64,000 nucleotides of DNA from Membranipora membranacea. Its lineage: Eukaryota > Bryozoa > Gymnolaemata > Cheilostomatida > Membraniporidae. Location of the stretch: assembly GCA_914767715.1 (NCBI GenBank), contig OU612070.1:25346025-25410024 (forward strand). Direction: 5' to 3'. Made by a program: the position numbers and the translations under genes. Shown piece after piece: positions 55,159 through 64,000 of this stretch (its first letter is position 1; the number at the start of each line of letters is the position of its first letter). A model generated the notes under the pieces. It made no database searches. It was not told the DNA's origin and was given only the letters and a program-made list of their open reading frames with translations.

Positions 55159-58100
55159 TCAATTCAAACCCACGCCTTTCAACTCTTTTGCATGCTGCAT
55201 CCCACCCACAAGCCAATGCTGAGACCAATGGTCAGCGCGATCTGCAGTTACAGTCAAACCCATAGCTATCTCAATAGAGATGAAGGCTTTGATTTCATCA
55301 GCCGTTGTTTCACGCCACATTTTCATTCTACTGTTAGGTAACAGCGGCTGATGACTGTCCTGCCACTGTTGAGCATACAAATTAGTGTGAGTAGCGATGG
55401 TCTGATAAAGTTTGATGGGAAAAAAGCGAGAGAAAAAATCATACGGAGACATATTTGGGTCTTCATGGACCAGCTTACACTTATTATTGGGATGTTGCTG
55501 GAGCCAGGAGGTGTCTTGTTGATGACAGTCGGATGTCTCTCTCCAATCAGCATTGAGAATGTTCAGATGTAGAGTGTTGGATGCTGGTTCATCAGACGGT
55601 GGTGTAGGAGGCGTCGCTGGTAAGGATGGATGCAGTGGGGATGATGGCTCGGATATAGTCTCTGGTCTCGGAGTGAGAGCAGGCGTCTGTCAAAAGAAAA
55701 TAGAATTATTGTAAATTTAAAAAAAATAAATATGTCAATAAATTACCCCCCCCCCTGATGTTGTTGAAACAGCACCAATTGAAAGTAAGACATATGACCA
55801 TATTGGTATAGCAGACGTAGGGAGGAAAGTTTGAATGAAACTTGCAAGTTATATTATTATACTATCAAATTTATTTCAGATTCCCATTTACAAACCAACC
55901 TAAGTCAGCATCAACTATATAGATAAATGAATCTTATGACTGCCCGCTACCAAAGCTAGGTTAAGACGCAAGCTCTTGATATAATTTCTGCATCTGACTT
56001 GGGCAAAGTCATGCAACAGCATTTATACAAGTAGTGTGGTATGATAAAATCAAATATGCAGAGATGAGCACAAGCAAACACGATAACCCAGAATTAATAT
56101 GTCGTATAGCTAAACAAAAAAAGATGATATTGCAACATAGTTACCTGAGTGATTGGCGGTGAAATAGCCAGATCTGATAGCAAAGAAGGCATCGACCTAG
56201 GGGCCGGAAGCGGGGGCTGTAAAAACAAAACATTATAGTTTTAAAATATTTATAACTATAACATTTCCAAGCATTGGCCCTCGCTAAGGCCATCATGTCT
56301 CTGTAAATATCGAGAGGAACAGTTGAACTCAGAGTTCAAATTTATTTATGTCATACAATAAACCATGGGTGGATACCTTTTTTCTGAAAAAAGGCCATAT
56401 TTTTTGGAGGCTCAAATCAAGAGGATGCAATATATATTCATTCATAAAATTGGAACAGGGGTCACAATTCTATTCATAAAAAAACTGCGGCAAGTCGCAA
56501 GAAACATCAGCTCAACAAAATACTGGTTTATCTAATATTCTCAGGTTGTGTGAGGTCATGCTACCTCATGCTTTGATTTGGTTATGTACATATCTGTTTT
56601 CCTTGTGTTTCATGTGTAGGACAAAGAGAGAAATTTTGGCAAATGTGTGTGAAATGAGAGGCAATCAACGTCCAAAGGTAATCTTTCTGGACTATTTTGG
56701 AAAAAAGCGCTGGAAAAATAGTTGGCACCAGTACAGTTTGAATATTTTGTGTAGAATGGCTTGGGAAGCTAAGCTACATGTATAATACAGAATGGCCACT
56801 ATCACAGAGCGCTATGCATATTTGGATATCCACACAACAAAATGGGAATCAGTGTGTAATAGATTTTACAGGCCTAAGGCCACAGTAGATGCAATAGATT
56901 ACCAATAAGGCTGCGCCGTCAAAAGGCTCCAGGTCGCCAACAGCTGCACTAAATGCACTAAACCAATACACAGGGCATGTGACTAATGATGTTTTGCAGG
57001 TAATGTCTGAGCGCCTTTACCATTATTTTAGACACCCACTAACTGTTATAGATGTCTCACAGTGGCGAAATAAATTAAACAAAATGAAAAATGCCCTATG
57101 TGATCAAGTGGTTCGGTAGGAAACAATAGCATTGTCACACGGCCACTGGTTTTGGTTTTTTGGGTTTTTTGCCTACGGAAGTGAGAAAAAGTCAAAGCTC
57201 AAAGTTAATATTAGAGCTAAAATGGCAGAAGACAACTACTCATACTATACCGAGAAACACAAGGCCACCCAAAAAACCAAAACCAGTGGCCGCTAACAAG
57301 GCTAAGGAAACAATGAAGAACTCTACTCGGTGTAACCATAAAATCAGACGTCAATAAGTATATTTACCTGAGTGTTAATGGTCACAGCTGGCTTTGAAGA
57401 GGAAGCAAAAGCCGTTGGAAGGTCAGAAACTTGTTTAGATATAAGTGATCGTCTAGGTGCAAGAACTGGAGCCTGAAAATATCAAATGGAAAAGTTGCAT
57501 CCCTCGTATCTTCTTGTACTATGGTCACATGCCCAGAATAAAATTAATTTTGATTGGAACCCATACATTGATAAGCTGACAGACCCATTTATTATGAATT
57601 GAATCATTTTACCTAAAATCTTGAATGTTATAGTCGTAATTTATCGACCTGGGGGGAAATGCCCTAACAACAGTGGAAGCATAGGCAAAGATGTTGAAAA
57701 GTTGCATGCAAGCTGTAATGGTAATAAGCAAATACTTACATTATGATTGGGCAAATTACTAAGGTCTTGCGAAGATGGAGCATATTGTAAATCTTGAGGG
57801 ACAACGAATAAATAAAATAATGAATTATTCAACTAAAGGTAAACCAATCAAGATAATAAAATTACACCTTCTTGGGTCCTGCTTGAGTGTCTCGGAAGCG
57901 TAATGGGACTTTCAGCGCTAGGCCTTGAGTAGTTGTATGAGGTAGCTTGGGCTTCACTGTTACCGATCTATGATCTATCACTGAATGACTCCTGTTTCGA
58001 CTTTTTCTTGGGCTGAATGAGCCCCCTACTACAAGAAGCCTCGTTAGGTTTGGCCTACAAAGCAAGATTTACTGTCATTAGAATACAAAATAAATTGATT

Positions 58101-61015
58101 AGAATGGTACTAGGGGGATAGGGGGAGGGTGTCGTTAAAGAAGGATTTACAAAAGTGGACATAGAACAGTGATACCAAGGCAGCACAGCAAAAGAAACTG
58201 TCACAAAACCATTCGCTGAGTCAATTACTAAATCGATAGAAATCAGACTTCACATAGGACCACTGAACAATTTGAAATTTTGATAAAATGATAGCATAGC
58301 TCATCCCTAACGGTAAAATTTATGACGTTATATGTTGCTACGACAATGCGCAATGTGACCATAGTGTTGCGCAGACGACGAGTGTGTTACTTGTTTGACA
58401 GTATACTAACCGAGGAGGTGCTATCAGCGCTTATTTGTCGTTTCTCTATACCTCCATCAGTCTCTATATCACCTTCAGTCTCAACCACAGTTTGAAGAAG
58501 AAGAAAATTTCAATCACACATTGATAATTTTGGAGAGTTTATAGCTCAGGTATCTTGAAGCTAAGGTATCTTATATCTAGGTTTTTTCGGACATTTACCC
58601 CAATAACCTACGCAACAAATTCAAGCCAAAAATAAACATCACATTGCATATTTTACATTTCATGGACACCATTCTGTGAAAGAGTTATATAACGCTCTTG
58701 AGTAGCTATAATGTCTCGTCTAGAGTAATTTTGAAGTTTATGGAACACAGTGGTAAAGAGCTTTTAAGAACAAAATAGCCAAGTTGATCTTTGGACAGAT
58801 AGTTGGTAAACATATCTAATATTGCTGGCGTTTGGTCTACTTACTGCATTACGAAAATATAAACCGGGATGCAAACAAGGCTAATACAATTATTATGTTC
58901 AGAGCAGCAAAAACTTCAATATGTTGGTACATAAAGCTAGTACATCTACAAGCAAAACAGGCCAAGAACTAGGTCTCCATATTATATGTGGTGTTATTGT
59001 TCTGCAAACTAAATGCATAATAGTACAATCACCCAGTTACAAACAATAAATGGATGCCAGCAATTTTCTCATCAAAAGCTGGCAGATTAGTGGTGACTAA
59101 TTATACTGAAAACAAAATGCAAATCTTATCAAATCACTCAGATACTAGCAAAAATGAGACGCCAGAAAGAAATTTTGTCACCAAATTCTGGGCAGATTAT
59201 GGTGGTGTAATTGTTCAGTAAACTAAAGGCAAAACTAATCCAATAACGCAGGTACTGTAGCAACAAAGGGACGCCAAAAACTTGGTCACCAAATTCTGAC
59301 AGAATATAGAGGGGTTATTGTACTGAAAACAAAATGCAAATCTTATCAAATCACTCAGATACTAGCAACCATGAGATGCCAGAAACTTTGTCACCAAATT
59401 CTGGGCAGATTATGTTGGTGTAATTGTTCAGTAAACTAAAGGCAAAACTAATCCAATAACGCAGGTACTGTAGCAACAAAGGGACGCCAAAAACTTGGTC
59501 ACCAAATTCTGACAGAATATAGAGGGGTTATTGTACTGAAAACAAAATGCAAATCTTATCAAATCACTCAGATACTAGCAACAATGAGATGCCAGAAACT
59601 TTGTCACCAAATTCTGGGCAGATTATGGTGGTGTAATTGTTCAGTAAACTAAATGCAAAACTTATCCAATCACTCTGGTACTAGCAACAATGGGACGTTA
59701 GAAACATTGTCACCAAAAGCTGGCGGATTAGTATTGGCATAATTGCACTGTCGACAACACAACAATCACAAGCCATTGCATGTCCAGAACTCTTGTCATA
59801 AAAAACAGACAGATAATTTTGTGAACCAAGAGGCAATCAAACTCATGGTGATATAATGATTAGTTGCAACCACAAGCAGGCATAGCAGTTAGCACATCTA
59901 GCACAGCAAAAAATACAGAGCAAGCGACCACACTAACTTACTTAGTCAATATCATCACCAAAAAAGGTCTGAAATATGTAGTCAATTATATGTAGCAAGC
60001 AATTTATTCATTTCCGACAATTCATGAGCCAGGAGATAACATGGCTCTACATGAGAATTTAGCCGATAACTCATTCCAAAGATTGAGGTTGAAAGTGAAA
60101 TAGCATAGCAATGTTATCATTTTTTAGCCTAAACACAGGGTATCAAATGAGGGGTAAAAGTTAATTTTCAATCTCATCTGGTTGTAATCATTCTAACCCA
60201 TACATACCTTGGGTGTCCCTGGGGTGAATAATAAAGATAACATCAAACTTTTGCATTAGAATAATGTGTGGTATTTGTTGTGGGTATTTGATTTCATTTG
60301 TGATAAGCTATGCTCTTATTGAACTGCCAATCCCAGAGATTTGCGAAAGAGATTATTATGGCTAAATAGAAATTGGAATTTTAGACATGTTAAAAAAGTG
60401 ATTTTGCAGGTGAACCGGATAAATCCAGGCAATGATTTCAATAGCATCACATTACATTAATTATGCCTTTCTACCCTGGCGCCTCAATTCGTCAGCCATT
60501 CGACATCATATTTTAAAATCATGGGGATTCATTTTCACTTGTGGTGACAGCCTTGGTTAGTCCATATGAATTGGTTCATCTGGATCAAATCTAAAATTAT
60601 TTACGATTTACGATTTTATGTTTACAAGAAATGCTCTAGGTTTTTATTGATTTACTTGCTATCACAAACATGAAATGTTGCGAGAAAAGGATGCATAGAC
60701 TTTGTCAATAAAGGAGCTTACTCTTAATATCGAAATTGTATAGAGACAGTTAATAATATCCCAGATATATCCTTCCCTGAGAAGGATATAAAACCTCTAT
60801 TTAACTTCTTGAAGAGGTTGCTAAAAATCCCTTTTTGGCAACCTCTTCCACCGGTCCATATGGCATACAATTGGCAACAGTGTTCAGCCTCTTCCGGTAA
60901 CCTCTTTCCAACTCAGTTTAGACAACTAGTTGCCCGCTGGGATCACTTGAAATATGTTAAGACAACTTACCTCAATCTCTGAGTCAGCTTCAGAATCACT
61001 GTCAGCAAAGAAAAG
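55159..61015 (-). CDS. piggyBac-derived gene with proline-rich upstream exons, catalytic core missing
   Basis: Exons by splice signals: 61015-60971 (acidic, FFADSDSEADSEIE), 58054-57868, 57832-57740, 57472-57368, 56216-56145 and 55686-55159. All but the first-to-second junction agree in phase, so another exon is probably missing there. The 57472, 56216 and 55686 exons share a motif like AP-x-LAPR-x-S..SDL..P, as if an exon was duplicated. The last exon encodes the N-terminal piggyBac transposase region: MSPYDFFSRFFP, YQTIATHTNLYAQQW, MWRETTADEIKAFISIEIAM and DHWS. It stops at residue GVGLN before the catalytic DDE residues. The protein could be a domesticated DNA-associated factor or a dead copy. 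It is intron-rich, unlike most piggyBac transposons. Confidence 0.6.
56620..57119 (+). CDS. Possible two-exon coding segment nested in the piggyBac-derived gene
   Basis: Exon 56620-56677 (acceptor CATGTGTAG, donor AAAG|GTAATC) encodes TKREILANVCEMRGNQRPK. It joins in phase 0 to 56898-57119, ending in a stop, with segments RSPTAALNALNQYTGHVTND and RLYHYFRHPLTVIDVSQWR. The second acceptor (AATAG) lacks a pyrimidine tract. No family is recognised. It lies on the strand opposite to the surrounding gene. Confidence 0.3.
57141..57291. repeat. MITE-like element with perfect 25-bp inverted ends
   Basis: GGCCACTGGTTTTGGTTTTT plus TGGGT at the left matches the right end exactly in inverted orientation; total 151 bp. 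No clear target duplication. It lies in an intron of the piggyBac-derived gene. Confidence 0.8.
58250..58610. repeat. Diverged duplicate of 35880-36320
   Basis: Collinear, same-orientation similarity to the 36-kb segment. A short extra match (CCCATAC.TACCTTGGGT) occurs near 36450 and 60200. Confidence 0.6.
58960..59830 (+). repeat. Higher-order tandem repeat: ~107-bp monomers in 213-bp dimers
   Basis: Anchor CACCAAATTCTGGGCAGATT starts at 59179, 59392 and 59605, exactly 213 bp apart. Alternating B monomers start CACCAAATTCTGACAGAATA (for example 59287). Diverged monomers flank the dimers on both sides, as in older edges of satellite arrays. Confidence 0.88.
60811..60848. repeat. Short hairpin
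   Basis: GAAGAGGTTGC.AAAA pairs with TTTT.GCAACCTCTTC around a short loop, one mismatch. Confidence 0.65.
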
Positions 61016-62449
61016 CTGTAAATCCTTATCAACATGGTGAAACTTGCTAGTAGGAGAGAAAAAATTTATCCTTCCCTCCAGTTCAACATGTTCATACTAC
61101 ACTAACTTATCTATGAGTTACCCTAGAAACATGTTAGTACAGATGTGAAATTTTGTTCTCTTTCTATTGGTTGAATCTATTTTAGCATTAGGTAACCCTA
61201 GATACAAGATTTCTAAAGTTAAACAGTAGGGTATTCCCTGTCGACTTTTCTCGCCAGCGACAGGGGGCAACTCCTAAAATCTCGGCGAGAAATCTCGCCC
61301 ATGACATGCAAAGGGTTAAAAGGCAATGATAAAGAGGATGAAAGTAAGGTTATAATAGAGAACAGGATACAAGATAGTTACTAGCAGGATATATCAGTAA
61401 TGGTACATTTTTTATATTTTAATTAAATCTTCAACACTTCATGGTAAGTTTGGTGACTGTATTTAAAGGGCAACCAAGGTTTCGCAGCAATACATTGGTG
61501 GGTAGTAAATAATGTGCTAGGCAGCATCAGCTTTGTGCATGACGCGGTGCAAAACTCAAAGTAGTTACTGACTCTAAGCTGCGTGACACTTCAGTTTAGG
61601 GGAGGTTCCAAGATATTGCTGTAATAATGATAGAGCACAGGCTAAATAATAGCAGGAACAGGAAACTGCTCTGTGGTATTCCATTTTAGCAGAGTTTGAG
61701 TACCTGATGGATGAATTGTTTCACAAGAATTCTGGCTGAATAATCATCTAAATTAGATTTTATCTGTTTCCCTATGCAGAGGGTACGATCTGCTATCAAA
61801 TGATGAGAACTTGTTTGAAACCTTGGTTGCCCTTTAAGGTTATAATAGAAAAATAGATTACAGGAGAACAACTAGCCGTTAGTCGCTGCAAAATTATTTT
61901 TTAATTATGACTTTTTCGCATACCTGACAAGTCTCCCCATTTGGTAGGGAGGCTCCCAGTTTTTAGGGGCTTTTCTACCCCCTCCCTATCTCCCTTTTTT
62001 CAACTTCCTTTGCCCAGAAAATCTCCACAGTATATATACCCATGTAAAATCAGGTAAAATGACGCAATTCGTGAGATGAAAGCTAAAATTTTAGCTTATA
62101 AATATGAAAAACGAGGGCCGAATTCCATGTGTGCTGGTGGATGCAGAGTATTTCTCGGTCTGCCAACTTGTCAAGTATGCTTTTTCTTATTTCATCGTGT
62201 CCTGTAATTCAAAACTTCATGGAAAGATTAGTAATAAGCTCCATTTTTTTTCTATGTTATAAGAGGATGATGCTGATTCATGAGTGGTACAAGATGAATT
62301 TCAAGCCTCAGCACCCATCAGGTTCTACAGTTTTCACTCTGCAGTACAGACTTCATGAGTCATCCCACATAGATAGGTCTATTAATTTCTATGTCAATCT
62401 AACTTTCTGGTTCTAATAGTACCAATCACATCATATCTCTCATCGCAAC
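61016..62449. other. No supported gene
   Basis: Probably includes the 5' flank of the piggyBac-derived gene. A plus frame at 62129-62416 contains protein-like text (MLIHEWYKMNFKPQHPSGST) without family match. Confidence 0.4.
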
Positions 62450-62862
62450 TTTACATGTAAGGATGATAAGTGTTTTCCTTTGCATATCAATTCAGTTGAT
62501 CACATTGAAGCATAATAGCTAGAGCTCTAATCTTCACGAGCAATTATTATATCAAGTTACAACTTTCAACAGGCCACTGAGAAGTTTGACTTGACAGCAT
62601 CACAAATGCTGGAGGAGATTGAAGGATTCGTAAACTCAGCTGATCATGGGCAAATGGTTGCTCTGGTCATTCAAGCACATGGTGACACACTTGGGAATAT
62701 AAGTGGAGTGGACAGCAAACCTGCTGCTGTACAAGATACCATAGATGCTTTCTGCTCAAGGGACCTTGAACACATTCCGAAGGTAAGATTTTATTCTACA
62801 AACTTGTCACTGATACAAAATACAAGGACAGGACAAAGCGGTTTTATTGTGCATATCATATC
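62450..62862 (+). pseudogene. Inverted duplicate of ankyrin-caspase exon 6 with intron flanks
   Basis: Aligns to the reverse strand of about 19390-19815, including about 130 bp of upstream intron, acceptor TTTCAACAG, all of exon 6 (62574-62783), donor GTAAGATT and about 80 bp of downstream intron. The encoded exon differs by one residue I noticed (QDTIDAF versus QDIIDAF) and keeps the catalytic VIQAHGD. No exon with the catalytic Cys is found to its right, so it appears to be an isolated exon copy unless further exons lie beyond the window. Confidence 0.85.
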
Positions 62863-64000
62863 AAAAATGATTCATATAGATTGCAAATACACACTTTTCT
62901 GAAACTATGCAGATTTGTAAAAATATCACCACACATCCTTAGCCCTGCAATGAATAACTGGCTTGCAATGCAACAAATTTATACCATCATGCATTGTCAT
63001 TTCTTAAGCAACTGATTTTCAAACCGAGATTTCTGAGAGAAGTGAACCTGACAAAATCTATACATGCACGCATTTGATGAAGTTTGGTGAAGAAAAAGAG
63101 ACAACTAAAAAGCTGAGCTTGTTTCTGAAGCTTCTTTGACCCTCTATAACTGACCAAATCATTGTTATATTGAAGTGAAAAAAGAAGGTGATCTCAGCAA
63201 AACGGTTGAGCCAATCTGTAAAGGCACTTACATCAATATTGTCATACCATATATACTTCTTGTTGTAATTAACAGCACTTGCCTTTTTCCTGGTCATCAT
63301 GAGACTACTGGGAAAGCTGTTGAGCTAGAACTCGAGATATTACTCATTCTCAAAGGATGTTCCTCAGCAGCAATGAATCATATATAAGCAGAGTTACCCG
63401 GATTCCAGGGATTTGTTCTTATTTTGTGCTATGGTGTATGTGTGTGTTTATATAAATAATTTATGCCATTCATATTTTTCCTCTTTTTATCCATGTAGTC
63501 AAATTGGTCTTTTAATTTTATCCCTTTTGGTTTCATCAATCTTAGACATTAACCATATTCCACTACTCAATGACTACGGTTTACGGTTTGATGATCATCA
63601 TTTATTCACTGGCTTATCAAAGAAGGATATGATTGATACACTTCTACAGAAGCTAAAGCTGTTCTGCTGTATTTGTGATAAACTATATTTACACTTCTTC
63701 ATACTTTGTATACTACGAGAATCATTATCTCTCCTGCTCAGGGTATGTACTGTATAAGACCAATAAGCTACTGCTTCTATATTAGTTGTTGAATTGCTGA
63801 TGCTATAGGCAAGGTCTTATACCAGGTTTTTTGATAAATTCTCTGATAAACGAGAAAAAAGAGAATGCATGGACAGATTATGGTCAGACATGTAGTCAAT
63901 CTTTGCACTATCTCAGATTTCACAGGCGAAAGAAACCAATATTTGAAAGTGTATTTTGTACTCATACAATATTGGTCTAAATGCTATCTATGCAATTAGT
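62863..64000. other. No confirmed gene; possible diverged exon
   Basis: A plus segment at about 63547-63660 after acceptor CAATCTTAG is open and reads DYGLRFDDHHLFTGLSKKDM, which recalls the helix before the caspase His, but order and context are wrong. Otherwise nothing is recognised. Confidence 0.3.

Noticed and set aside
58960..59830. CRISPR array
   Set aside because: Units are contiguous tandem monomers without spacers, and the DNA is animal.
63547..63757. Second caspase-like exon
   Set aside because: Only a short helix resembles the caspase region, and its order relative to the exon 6 copy is wrong.

Overview
The window is animal (metazoan) nuclear DNA, most likely from an early-branching or marine invertebrate. 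It is AT-rich, genes are split by GT-AG introns whose phases agree across exons, and families typical of animals are present: an ADAM-like protein, an OTU-like protein, an ankyrin/caspase protein and a peptide precursor with an amidation site. The peptide would end in NPW-amide, a type I recall from ctenophores. That makes a ctenophore possible but does not prove it. There is no bacterial-style gene organisation.

Layout. 1.3-2.4 kb: OTU-like gene (minus) that lacks the catalytic Cys and has a frame break. 4.4-7.4 kb: ADAM-like gene (minus) with a good disintegrin domain but no zinc-binding motif. 7.6-8.9 kb: broken non-LTR reverse transcriptase. 9.6-17.3 kb: decayed Gypsy-type element (minus) broken by later insertions. 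One insertion is a 2.2-kb hAT-like element with terminal inverted repeats and an 8-bp target duplication; it carries a phase-consistent three-exon gene instead of a transposase. 18.4-24.0 kb: an eight-exon gene (minus) for a 1045-residue protein joining about ten ankyrin repeats to a C-terminal caspase domain that keeps His, Cys and the S1-pocket arginines. 24.7-26.7 kb: non-autonomous LTR element. 27.6-28.4 kb: candidate neuropeptide gene with TATA box, leader exon, signal-peptide exon and peptide exon.

28.5-45 kb is mainly non-coding. It holds a tandem array with a tRNA-derived SINE inside it, near-perfect hairpins and foldbacks, a candidate membrane-protein gene near 40 kb and an unrecognised 192-codon ORF at 42.6 kb. 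45.2-52.2 kb: a second, much better preserved Gypsy element (minus) with gag, protease, RT, RNase H and integrase, inactive because of frame breaks and a shortened 5' LTR. 55.2-61.0 kb: a piggyBac-derived gene (minus) with proline-rich exons added upstream and no catalytic DDE core; one intron holds a 213-bp higher-order tandem array. 62.45-62.86 kb: an inverted copy of exon 6 of the ankyrin-caspase gene with parts of its introns.

Four host-like genes here show key catalytic residues lost (OTU-like, ADAM-like, piggyBac-derived) or kept in an unusual architecture (ankyrin-caspase). The transposons do not form a pathway with the host genes; they account for most of the repeats and broken frames.
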